A stretch of DNA of 64,000 nt, taken from assembly GCF_964204865.1 (NCBI RefSeq), contig NC_135251.1, positions 19,592,001-19,656,000 of the forward strand. Direction: 5' to 3'. Positions 32,901 to 44,411 of the stretch are shown in pieces. The notes under the pieces were generated by a model, which searched no databases, was not told the DNA's origin, and saw only the letters and a list, made by a program, of their open reading frames with translations. This stretch comes from Styela clava (lineage: Eukaryota > Chordata > Ascidiacea > Stolidobranchia > Styelidae). Made by a program: the position numbers and the translations under genes. The first letter of the stretch is position 1. Each line of letters starts with the position of its first letter.

Positions 32901-35900
32901 GGATAGAACTTTCAGAAAGTTTTACTTTTTATTTTCACGTTTTTGTCCGTATGGTTTGTTTATTCTAACGGCGATTTTATCTTGCATGTTACAATATAAG
33001 ACCAGTGTTAAAATCTTTACGAGCAAAACATGTCAAAATAAATTTACATCGATGCCATATATTTCGCTAATATTCATTATAAGAAGTTCATGCTGTATGT
33101 GAAATTGTTTTTAATCAACAATTGAAAAACGTGTAATCTTGACTTGTAATCTCGACATGCCACTCAGGAAAGTATTATTGCTTCAAAGATCCAAAATTGC
33201 AGTTCCGGCCTATAGGATTAAATTTTGTTTGTTAAACTAAATAAGCCGCTTACACCTTTGTGCTACAAAAACAAAAATATAATATTGAGTTTCTCATCGT
33301 TAAGCATTCACTTCGAATGCGTAAAAAGTAAGAATCTATTTTTAAGTTGGTAATTGCAAATATGACATTTCTAGTTTTTGGATCTTAAAGTGCAATTCAT
33401 TTCAATCTCGCATTGGTCGTTTATTGATTATACACAGTTTGCTATATATGATATATAATATAGCACTGATACTACTCTGTACCTATCATGCAGTTCATTA
33501 GAATTCAAACTTATTTTCCCGGCTATTGTTTAATATTTAAACCGGTGTGACATTTGACCCAATCGATGAATGAATATTTTGAACGACAAACCAGGCCAAT
33601 TTAATCCAATCAGCGAATTCAATGTAGAGCAACAGAGGTCTTCTTGTTTACAGGAAAACTTTGCCAGACTGCCATATTTAGTTATCTGTTGATTCCGTTC
33701 AAACTTTTAAGCTATTGATTTAGTTACACAGAGGTGGTATTCACGGCAAACCCAGCGACTGCATATTTATGCTGAAATGTTTTTCACTACTTGTACCATT
33801 GTAAAAATTAGATCATTTGGAAGGTAACGCCATATTGCCGGAATAATAAATTAAATTTAAGAAAGGCTTGATATAAATACATTTATAGTATTTAAATAGA
33901 TGTTAAAACCAGTCAAAGAATTCCTTACACAAAAATTCACGCTGCTGAGGCAATTGATTGACTATATATTTTATAGTCGTTTCCACGGGTTCAAATGAAA
34001 TTTATTGCTAAACCGCATCATTCTAGCACTTGTACCAAGAGTTGACCCATCAAATATATATTTTGCATTTTTTTGCATTACAATGCTACCAGTTTATTTA
34101 TCATTTCAGGAATTTGTTTAGACGTTTTGGTTATTGCCTTTGGCAATACCAGACTTATGAAACGTAAATATTGTTGCTTACAGCATTGATCCATGTTTAT
34201 CGAAACACTGTCGCTGTATATATTGGCGGGTCTAAAATTGGGACTGCGCATGCAGAATCGCGCATTTGTTGTTTGTGTTATACCAGAATAACGTTACATT
34301 TGACCTTGAGAGTTGTTGTTTGTTTTTCACCTATCGTCAATTTAAAATTTCTTCGTAAAAAACCAACCTCAAGGCTATTTGTCGTCATGCTGAAGGCTTG
34401 TTACGAACGGCATGCACGTCAAAACAGACTTAATGTGGAGAATGAACATCACAAAACTGTATAAACCACAAACGCAACTAAGCTTTTTTTTTTTGAAAGC
34501 TGTTCCCTGCGAAAGCCATCCGTCCGTAGTCGAGTGGCGGAGATGATAGCATTTATCGTGTCTTTACTTATGCTCATGCATGTGACAAAACAACATCCGT
34601 TTGTATACAAATCTGCGCGTGAATAATCAAAAATAATTGAATCGGCGTCATCGTTTCCCTTCGCTGTTGCAGTCATATCACTTCATGTTTATGGTATCAG
34701 TTAACTATGTAAAAGGCCGATATAATTAATATATACCTTTATTGAGCCAAAAATAAAATGAGATAATGATATCACTTTTTTGGGATTCCAATATCCAATT
34801 ATTTTTTAACGTGCTTCGGCTGAATTTGCAGCTTGATTTTCATCCCTATATAGCATTAGGTCTTAAGATGACGTCTCATACCAGTTGCCCTTCAAGGTAT
34901 TCTATTATCAAGATCATTGTCAAGTATTCATGCGCACAAAAATATATCATTCTAGCTTCAAGCACCTAATATAAAGCTATAATTTAATGTTGTAAAATTT
35001 AGTGAAACTTGGAATTTTGTCATTGTCAACATTGTATACTCTCGGCCAGTCTATCGAAAATCGTTGCGAGAGATAACTGTGCATTTGACTGCGACTGAGT
35101 TGGAATTTCGACAAAAAAGTTTGCTCATGTTCCTATTACTGGAGAAAATCGTTGTCACTGAGCAATTGCGTTAAATTAACCTCCGCAAAATCCAACAATT
35201 TTTTTCATTTTACAATCGTATATTGTAGCTTGTGCAGGAGTCTTATTTTCAATGTTCTCAAATATAAAATTTGGCGTAGACCAGCGGTGTGCAAACTGAG
35301 GCCCGCAAGGTAATATTGAGCGGCCTGCGGAGAAGTGCCAATTTTGAATGGTGCGCCCGCGAAACGAGCTTTTAGTTTGGTTATTCTGGCACGTGCGAGC
35401 AATTCCAATCACTTTGCGTGGCAAAGCCTGTACCAGTACCCGAGACCACAGTCATATTACCAAAAATAGCTATAGCAAAAACATTTTTTGTGCCTGAAAC
35501 TACTATAAATTATATCTTAAATAAAAGTGCGGCCCGCGGCTTCACCCAATTACCTGAATCTGGCCCTCCTGTAATAAAGGTTCCACACCCCTGGCGTAGA
35601 CTATTAGAGATCAAATGACATTGATCTTGGATGTGGCTGAGGTATATTTTTCTAAATATCAGTTATTGCGTGACTGTAGAACAAAAAAAAATTGTAATTT
35701 GTCGTTATGATATTTTCAAGATTTTCACTTGTTGTTTTTGAATTGCAGTGGCTTTGCATTCCATTTGCAATGACTCATCCTGCTGTCACCGAAATAACAC
35801 TGACAAGTCACATGAACGGAAACGAGACAGGTTGGCTTGGAGAACTGGATCCAAAACTAGGATGGGAGTGGTTCGATTTCGCCGTCACATTGGTAAGCCT

Positions 35901-38698
35901 ATAATATTATTTACTTATGACGAAATAATTAAATGTAAAATAGGTGGAAGGATTAATTGGAATCTCGTATTTTGTTACTTCAAAGATACTACTAAATTGA
36001 CATATAATCACAATAGTTTGAGTCAATATTTTGAAACCTATCACGCCCTTGTCAAAACGATCAGAATCAACATCATGTCGAGCCAACGTGGGTAATTGGG
36101 TTTGAACGTTGAACTTTCATAACTGTATTGCCTTTTCATAGGTCGGAGGTGCCGTTCCCTGGCAGGTCTATTATCAACGTGTATTAGCTTGCAAAGATGC
36201 ACGTACAGCAAAGCTTTTGTCAGTTGTATCTGCAGCCGGTTTTCTCGTGTTGACTATTCCACCAGTTATAATTGGTGCTATTGCAGCTTCAACAGGTACA
36301 ACTTATGATCACTCCGTAAATTGCGGAATATTTTTAAATTGGTTTGAATTTATTATAATAATACTATAGCAAAAACAAAGCAAAATTGCTTCATAACAAG
36401 GAACCTTCCCGGGGAAAAATTCCTTCCCTGATGGAAAAAGTGGTTTTAACCATTAAATTGAAGACATGAAACGATTAGCTTTCATTTTGATTATTTGAAC
36501 TCAAGTTATAACCTACTATTTTATATTTAATTTATCTACAGATTGGAATGCGACTGATTATGAATTTGCAGACGGGCCTGCAGCAAACAATGAATCGAGT
36601 CTTGTCTTGCCGCTGGTTTTACAATATCTTACTCCGACGCCTGTAGCAATTATAGGCTTAGCAGCGGTTTCTTCAGCAGTGATGTCATCTACTGATTCGA
36701 TAACTTTATCGTCTGCTTCGATGTTTTCTCACAACGTCTACAAGAAAGTAATCCGTCCGCATGTAAGCTGATGTTTTAATGATATACGATCGATTGCCAG
36801 AATGAATTTTTGTGGATTCTGGAATAGCTGCGTTAAAAGTTTAAGTACAGATTAATACAGTGCTGTTTTCTCCCACATCTCAAGTTGTTTGTTCATAAAA
36901 CTTAATATTTTAATTACTGATTTGCACCATCGATATAGAGATTACTGAAGATTACTGTTTTAAATCCAACCTACTGAGCATTAATTCAAATTCTTTGATT
37001 TGATTGATTGAGTTTACAAGCTGGGTAATAACTTGTTCCCGGCGTACTTAGTGAGTGAGATATTAACATTAACGTGTATATATTTTCAGGCATCTGACAG
37101 AGAAACAGTTTGGGTAATTCGCATCGGTATTATTGTAATTGGTGCTGCTGCTTGCGCCCTTGCACTTGCAGCAACATCGGTATATGGACTCTTTGTTCTT
37201 TGTGTGGATGTGGCATTTGTCGTACTTTCGCCACAGGTATAAAATTTGAGATTTCTGTTTTTGTATTTCATTATTTTTTTTTATTTTTTTTTTTTAAAAA
37301 TATATATATTTTTCTAATTTCCTTTGCACAACTTTTACTCAAGATATAAACCTTAAATTGCGCCCTGGCGTAAGATACATAAAGTATGACCAGTAGCATC
37401 AGCATCTGCTTGACCTCATGACCTAGTACCTCATGTTATTTAATAATAGAAAGTCTGTCGAATCTTCATACATTGTGGTTTGACCTTCTGAAGTACCCAG
37501 TATTGGGACATCCATCATTACGTCGTATCACTCAATTATAACTTGCTTTTATACTATGCTATGCAATCGACAACCGTTTATTCCTAACCTTATTCAATAT
37601 TAAACATTATCAAATTTATAAACTACTAGATGACGTAAATCGATATACTATATACTGATTGATTATTTAGCTCAAATAAATATGTATATATTTGTATGCT
37701 GTATTTCAAACATGTTTGGAATTAATTTACAGTCAAAATCATCATCTTTATTACCACTCCTTGATTGGTTGTTTTCAAAATTTGTCTTAAGTTTACACCA
37801 AATTAATAAAATTTAGTAGTCCATTGTTTACTGGTGTCTCACACATAAATAACTTGTATGTGCCATATGGCAAAAATTTGTTTTCATCGTGACCATATCA
37901 CAGCAAATTTTTTTCATTGTACCCATTCTTTTAAAATCGGGATACTCGAAAAACAGTGCGTTCAATAAGTCATTTTGGTATTTTTTCATTATAATCCATT
38001 CTGTTTAAATTAACAAACATTTTCTGACTGTTTCCAACTGTACATATATAAAATTTTAGATGGTCTGCGTACTGTACTTCGATATTAACACTTATGGAGC
38101 ACTGCCTGCCTTCTTTGTTGGCTTTCTTCTGAGAATCGGGGGAGGAGAGCCTGCTTTCAACTTTGATCCTATCATCCCTTATCCTGGCGGAAAAACGTTT
38201 CCTTTCCGCACATTTTCTATGCTGATGTCTCTAGGAACCCTACTCTCATTATCATACCTGGCTAAGTTTCTTTTCGAAAAAAAGTATATTCCAGCAAAAT
38301 ATGATATATTTCAATGCAAATTGGCTTCGGGTGGAAGGTATGTTTATATTGAAATAAAGATTTGAAAATAATATCGTATTATCAAATCGTTGAATATATA
38401 TTTTCGTTCGTATACTATCGATCTGGTTATCCTAACGAAATTTGTATAATTAATAGCTTATGATATGAAGAGACTGAAATTGAACATTTCCGAAATTTCT
38501 TATATTTTAAACAATGCCATTTTTGTGAAACAAATTTGATGTTGAATTTAAAGTTTGATAATACTATGTGGTTTTTTTTTCAGAACTAGATTCACAAATG
38601 AAAAAGATGAGAAAAAGTCAAGCATAAATAATGGAGGTCAAGAATTACTTGAAGTTGAAAAACTCAAATCAGAAGAAGGAGATGAGCTGTTGATATAA
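29989..38698 (+). CDS. SLC5A7: high-affinity choline transporter, 10 coding exons
   Basis: Exons: 29989-30163, 30722-30870, 31277-31397, 31694-31842, 35749-35892, 36142-36295, 36542-36762, 37090-37236, 38060-38337 and 38584-38698. All junctions are GT-AG with matching phases, giving 550 residues (human CHT1 has 580). The product is a sodium- and chloride-dependent choline importer of cholinergic terminals, with about 13 membrane spans. Family signatures by eye are [67 protein letters not shown] and LRIGGGEP. Asp349 in SSTDS falls at the position of the Asp349 described as functionally important in human CHT. The tail is short and acidic and ends EEGDELLI, a possible acidic-dileucine endocytosis signal. 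Intron 4 is 3.9 kb and holds a hAT MITE. AATAAA lies at 39104-39109. Confidence 0.97.
35282..35593. mobile_element. hAT-type MITE in SLC5A7 intron 4
   Basis: Termini CAGCGGTGTGCAAAC and GTTCCACACCCCTG. GCGTAGAC is an exact 8-bp target duplication at 35274-35281 and 35594-35601. 312 bp. The GCCCGC-rich ends are typical of hAT MITEs. Confidence 0.88.
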
Positions 38699-40338
38699 GA
38701 CCGTTTAATATCCCATTTGTTTCTTTTTCAATCACATTGAATAATAGATATTTATAATGACTTTCGGTCAGAGAAGTTGGCGGTTGATGATATGAATTAT
38801 TAATCTATGTAATACTTGTACATACTGGCACAACAACTTTTAAAAATACAAATTTAACTCAAAATTATTCATTAGCTAGGCCTGACTGATGGGAAAGTTC
38901 AAATTGAAAATTACATCAGTTAAACTAAAATCTATTATGTCGTCGTTAGGAGCCGGCTCATACCAAGTCCATGTGGGCATTATTAACAGTGTTTGTCCAA
39001 AAGCCATACACGTACGAACCCACATTACCAGGAATTGTTTCTTCGATGCTACAAATGTTCATTTTCATGTTGGAATAATCTTGTATATTGTATGGATTTT
39101 GAAAATAAATGGGTGATAAGTTTTTGTTTTTCTAATCATTTTTGTATATATATATGATTACTCTTTTGTTATATGTACTATTTTGCTATTTTGATTACAA
39201 TTGCACTAAGAATCGGTTTACATAGAGTCGCGATGGTACCATGAAATACAAATAAAAACATGCTTGTCCCAACATGTCTGATTCCCTATATCAATGGTTT
39301 CAAACCAATTTTTTATAAAAAGGATTTTGGAAATCTCGCGACCCAAGTAATATTACGCACAAGTATTCAACGTCAGGTAGTGATGTTATGGCCACAAAAT
39401 GAAAGTACCAATATGTTTGCAGAATATTTGCTATAGGTATTACGTTTCATCAGCGAATCGTGGCGCGGCTTTACCTGAACGAAGCCGCATGTAAAAGTTG
39501 AAACGTTTTCATAAACATAGCTACATTCACCAGCACGTAAAAGCAAGCGACTTTATGCTATTGTACTTCGCACTTGTACAATTATTATTAATCAACTATT
39601 CAAATATAAAATAAATAATAAAATTTATTCAATATCTTTATATGTTTTCTGTGCTATCGGTTGAGTTTCTGTTGGACCAATTATGCGTATATACGGATCC
39701 GTATGCAAAGATGCTGTAGCAAGATTGAAGATAACTATACTCTACGAGTCTACGTAATGCAAGACACACCAACACAAATATAAGCACACCAATACAAATA
39801 TATTTCTGTAACGTTTTATCTGACCAAGGTCAGACTTCCTCAGAATACACAATTCGATTACCAACCTTGTCAGAAATATATTTGTGTTAGTGTACCACAA
39901 AAGCCTTGAATCACTAGAAAATCTTTAAATTTTTGCTGCAAAAACACGAACCTAGAGAATAATGAAGTGGCACAACTTTGGGTTGCAACTCATACATTAG
40001 GAATCACTCACTGCCTATGTCGCCTCCTTATTTATTAAAGGAATATTATACCTCGAGTAATTGCGTAAAGACGTAATATTATACTAACGACAAGGGAATA
40101 TCTTAGGTGAGATGTATGGGATAGTGATCAATGATTATGACGAAAGGTAGAAAATTGCTGCACTATTTCAGAATTGTTTGCACTTTATTTGGGGTATAAC
40201 GCAATAAAGGCTTACGAGATATTTTTGATCATTTTCCGAAAAAGTTGAAATAAAAAAATCGTATAGCAAGAGTATTGACAGGCCATACCGCATTTTATAA
40301 TGATGATAAACGCCTGATAAAATATACATATTTACATA
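38699..40338. other. SLC5A7 3' UTR and intergenic
   Basis: A polyadenylation signal lies at 39104-39109. 39784-39894 is an imperfect inverted repeat (CAATACAAATATATTTCTG and CAGAAATATATTTGTGTTAG), probably a MITE. A 75-codon frame at 38889-39116 lies in the 3' UTR and has no support. Confidence 0.5.
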
Positions 40339-41160
40339 TCGTCACGCTAATAACCGAATTGCGTAAGTCATTTTTAGCAGTTTTGAGAAAAACGTAAAAA
40401 ACTTCCTAATAATATTGTTGTGCCATTGAAAGTCAATAATTTGCCATGGTTCAATTTTTTGATCGTAGCCGGATTTAATTTAATTTGTATGACGCAGTTA
40501 TGTGACGTCATAATGGCGCACTGTGACTTAGGCAGAAATGTGTCTATGGCTTGGGAACATACGCAATTTTGCAACTTGACTATATGCACCAGTCCCGAAA
40601 ACCAAACAATCAAAAAACGAATGTAATTCCCAGTATATACGATGTCTAATCCCCAAAATTGCTGATCTGTTTCAGGTACATTTTTTTATGTTTAAAAACA
40701 TATATTTCATCAATATAACACGCTCTGCAAACCCACCGAAATTAGACTTAGATTAAAAATAAAGAATAAAACAGCAATGCATCCAATATAAAAGCCAACC
40801 AAGGTGAATTGGACTCGGACAGTGAATATCACAAGTGCATACCTCCCTATACTATAGATTAAATTCAAATTTATAAGCGCTAAACTAGAATCTGAGATGC
40901 AAAAACTAGAAAATCTTTCAGTGAGGTTATTTTTTCTTTGTGACGTCACAGTAGTCCTGCGGTAACAACGATAATTCATTATGACGAAACAATTGCCCAA
41001 ATGTGCATGTCATACAAAATCTCCATTTTTATGGGTTTCGAAATTCCTAAAATAAAATCTGGGTTAACAGACAGGTGCGCAGCATTACATAAATACCTAT
41101 TTTATAAAAAACTCAAAACCGCCAAAAATGACTTACGCAATTAGGTTATTAGCGTGACGA
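40339..41160. mobile_element. complete TIR element, 822 bp, TA target duplication
   Basis: Ends TCGTCACGCTAATAACC and GGTTATTAGCGTGACGA are inverted repeats that continue for about 40 bp (GAATTGCGTAAGTCATTTTT on the left). The element is flanked by TA at 40337-40338 and 41161-41162, as in Tc1/mariner-type insertions. It is a sister of 53028-53826 and the truncated copy at 17338. No transposase; one conserved minus-strand frame. Confidence 0.9.
40710..41000 (-). CDS. conserved small membrane ORF of the TIR element, copy 1
   Basis: A 96-codon minus-strand frame with two hydrophobic stretches (ALVIFTVRVQFTLVGFYIG and CIAVLFFIFNLSLISVG). The core FSSFCISDSSLALINLNL is recognisable in the other two copies with mostly in-frame substitutions. 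It has no similarity I recognise to transposases. It may be a captured host exon, a small element-encoded peptide, or chance. Confidence 0.35.
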   Translation of the reverse strand: MGNCFVIMNYRCYRRTTVTSQRKNNLTERFSSFCISDSSLALINLNLIYSIGRYALVIFTVRVQFTLVGFYIGCIAVLFFIFNLSLISVGLQSVLY

Positions 41161-41162
41161 TA

Positions 41163-41825
41163 TAAGCTACTTGACCGATTATTGGTATGACCATATTTCT
41201 GGGATTATGCTCTTTAAATCAATTTGGCAACAATATATTTTATAGCCTTCCAACAAATTTTCATATTTCGGCTCAGCAAGAGCATATTTGCACCCGTGCG
41301 CATTTATTTAATAAACCAATATGTTAAACCTCATATAGCATTAGTACGTTTACACTAATTTATTGACTATCATTTGTACATTAATTTTAACCGACGATTG
41401 TTACGTTTTAGTTCGCACCAATGGGAAATTAGGTAATTGTATCTAGAAAATACACTTGTACTCACAGACATATGGTCCACAAATATTAAAACCCAAGCTA
41501 ATATACATTTACCTCTATTGCTAATTGTGATCTCAGAAATTTAATGTAAGTTACACCTGCAAGCATTCATATTTGCACCTACGTAATTTTCAGCACTACA
41601 GTCATAGATGTCGCGAATCATCATCCATAAATAATTTCATACATTTTTGCAATAACAATCATTTGTTTATACCCTTATTAGTCAATAGTCCTGCGTAAGA
41701 GGATATTTAGTTATTCCAGTTATTGCGGGCAGGTCGTACAGAACGTGCAGTGTATTTTATCGCCAAATTCATATGCTTGGAAAGTTAAATTTGAGCAGAA
41801 TATTTGTAGGTAAATTTAACTGTCT
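41163..41825. other. intergenic, nothing recognised
   Basis: No gene or recognisable repeat. Confidence 0.4.
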
Positions 41826-42245
41826 AAAACCCTAAAACATAGTTATTCGCGAGCGAACATGACTGTATGTTTAAATTATGCAGGTGCAAATATCCACGGT
41901 TAAAGATGTCGTCGTGGAGAAATGCATATGAATGAAGATGTCATGGGTGCAAATGTCCGTTGATGCAATTGTCTAAAACTGTCTGTCTAAAATACAGTTA
42001 TTTCCGAGCGAACATGACTGTGAGTTCAAATTATGCAGTTGCGAATAAATATCCACGGGTAAGGATGTCCATGGGGCGAAATGCATATGCGTCAAAATTC
42101 CATGGGTGCAAATGGGGGGTCCATGGGTTTCATGGGTCCATAGATGCAATTGTGCATGGCTACAGATGTACGGAGGTGCAAATGTCGTCCGTGGGTACAA
42201 ACGTTCGTGGGTGCCAATGTTCGTGGGAGCAAATGTCCGAGGGTG

Positions 42246-42286
<41 letters not shown>

Positions 42287-42345
42287 TGCATAAATCTTTA
42301 TGTGGGATGTTATATGTAATGTCGGTGGGTGCAAATATGCTGTCA
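41826..42345. repeat. GGGTGCAAATGTCC minisatellite with a 155-bp tandem duplication
   Basis: GAGCGAACATGACTGT recurs at 41851 and 42006 (155-bp period). From about 42080 to 42245 short modules of the form GTGGGTGCAAATGTCCGT repeat, then an (AT)n tract follows. Motifs resemble the interior of the GGTGACCGTACATTTGAAC MITE, so this is probably an expanded copy. The overlapping frames are by-products. Confidence 0.75.
42248..42281. repeat. (AT)n microsatellite
   Basis: Alternating TA of about 34 nt inside the minisatellite. Confidence 0.95.
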
Positions 42346-42974
42346 CCGTGTCCAAATATTGAACTTTCTTTGCGTCTGCGGACTACTTACCGGTCAATCG
42401 TACGTAAAGACATATTAATGACACTTTAAATCTTTGATTTCCCGAAATGGAAAGATTTGCTTTCTGTAAAAACCTTCCAACGTACGATCTTTTTAATTCT
42501 TTTCTCTGTTATTGGAGCTAAGGGTTAAACTACATTTAATTGAAAAAAACTTGTGCTTGTTATCTCATGCTGATGATTAATTATGTCAAAATGAACTAGT
42601 CAATACATTTACAAATTTGCAGATGAAGTTAGGATACCGTTTATTATGTTACACTAATCTACTTTCCAAAAATTTATGTTTTCTTGACATGTGAGTTATT
42701 TCATTCAGCCCAACCTAATGATACTGCAATTTAAATGAACACGAAAAAGAAAAAGGGATTTTTAACATCTTTTCGCCTGTTTTCGTTATTTTGAAAAAAA
42801 GATTAACAGGAAGTATTTATATCACTACTTTGATTGAAGATTTCACTTCCAATATACGTAAAAATATTTATCGTGATCACCGATATCTTCCGCCTCTGCA
42901 GCTGTTTCAAAAAGAAATATAAACAAATGGCCTCGGCAACTGTATCAAGGCACTCCAACCCTAATGCTCTAGGC
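42346..42974. other. intergenic, nothing recognised
   Basis: No gene or known repeat. Confidence 0.4.
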
Positions 42975-43223
42975 CAGGGATACTCAGGGACCTTTCAAGC
43001 GGCTGATTTTATTTTTATTTTGGAGAATTGTCTCCATTCAACTTTGAATATGTAAAAGGGTGTGGAATATTTTGCGGTTACTCAGTTTTCCACAACTCGC
43101 GTTCCCTTAACTCTTTAACCGAAAAATATAGTTAGGCGCAGTATGAGATACATTTTCTGGCCAGACCGGACCCCAGAAAGTTGAAATTTTGTATACGGAC
43201 CCAAAAATAGTTGAGTAGCCCTG
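42975..43223. mobile_element. hAT-type MITE, 249 bp
   Basis: Termini CAGGGATACTCA and TGAGTAGCCCTG. The flanking 8-mers CTCTAGGC (42967-42974) and CTCTGGGC (43224-43231) differ by one base. Confidence 0.85.
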
Positions 43224-43483
43224 CTCTGGGCATTTTATATCTACCCTAACCCAGAACATAAATCATCAAATCAAATTTACGCCCAAGTGTTCTGCTTCAA
43301 CTTAACTTTTGAAGCATATGAATTTGGCAATAAAATACTGTTCACGTTTAGTATGACCTGTCGACGATAACTATGTTAACTAATTATCCTCTTAGGACTA
43401 TTGACTTCGATTATTTTGCTGGAATCAAATAATACGTATGTGGAACAATTGTGTTGTTAGGAAAGAATAGTAAAATCCCGGGT

Positions 43484-43894
43484 ACGCCCGAAGTATGAGT
43501 ACCAGGTTAGGGTTACGCCATAATTTCTTCCTTGTTGTAGTTCTATTACGATCTCGGGAATGCAAGTGTTAGCAAAGTGAATACCCTGTCAATAGGTTTC
43601 GGTGGTGACCGTACATTTGAACCCACGTACATTTGAACCCATGCGTATATCCACGGGTTTAATCTATATGCGGGTGCTAAAACCCATGGGTTAGGGTTAG
43701 TATGGGTTTAACTATCCGTGAAACAAAAAAAATTCTATAGGTGCAATAGCATACAGGTGCAATTGTCATGGGTTCAAATGTACGCGGGTTCAAATGTAAT
43801 GGAACCGGTTTCGGTACCTTTACACAAATTGATCTAAAGCAGGCAAAAAAATTATTTACCTTCATATATTGGTACTCATACTTCAGGAGTGCCA
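43484..43894. mobile_element. hairpin-family MITE split by another MITE
   Basis: The left arm ACGCCCGAAGTATGAGTACC and right arm GGTACTCATACTTCAGGAGT belong to the 25443-25544 family. 43604-43806 lies between them. Confidence 0.7.
43604..43806. mobile_element. complete MITE (GGTGACCGTACATTTGAAC family), 203 bp
   Basis: Termini GGTGACCGTACATTTGAACC and GGTTCAAATGTAATGGAACC are inverted repeats. GGTTTCGGT is an exact 9-bp target duplication at 43595-43603 and 43807-43815. An 8-9-bp duplication with GG ends fits Merlin- or Mutator-like transposases; this assignment is inference. Confidence 0.88.
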
Positions 43895-44411
43895 AACCCT
43901 TTATCTCTTTCAAAACTTTATCGGCTGTTTATTCATGTCTGACAATATCTACGAGAACACAAGCAATAAACGACTTTTAATCAAACATCTCTCACATATC
44001 GACCTATATATGCCCCATGTTCAGCACGGTGAATTTTCGCCAGCGACTGTACAGTTCGCAAACATGTCGAAACTGTAATATCTACCCTCGGAATTCACCT
44101 CTCGTTCGTCGTCAACAAAGATACGGTCGAGTTCCGCTTTAGAAACGACCTCGCAACGTTATAGCTGAGAGAATACAGTGCAAATCCACAAAGCTTTGAG
44201 ATAAATACCTGTGACTGACTGATTGTTCGACAATTTGATACAGCTTTCGTCGACAAGAATTATTTAGGCACCAAAGCATTCATAATTTAATAGTGATAGT
44301 CATGTATTAGCTAACTGCTATATCATATTTATAATAAAAATCTTCGATTGATAAGGTTCAGCTTAAAATAGGTGATTGTATAGAATATTTGTGCAGGATA
44401 CAAGAGTGAAT
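43895..44411. other. upstream region of TNF ligand gene 1
   Basis: No ORF. A 3' splice site (ATTTGTGCAG, ending 44396) lies 15 nt before the start codon. Confidence 0.45.

Noticed and set aside
34171-34464. 97-codon frame inside SLC5A7 intron 4
   Set aside because: No splice sites in phase, no domain, and SLC5A7 homology is continuous across the intron without it.
38889-39116. 75-codon frame after SLC5A7
   Set aside because: Lies in the 3' UTR before the polyadenylation signal and resembles no family.
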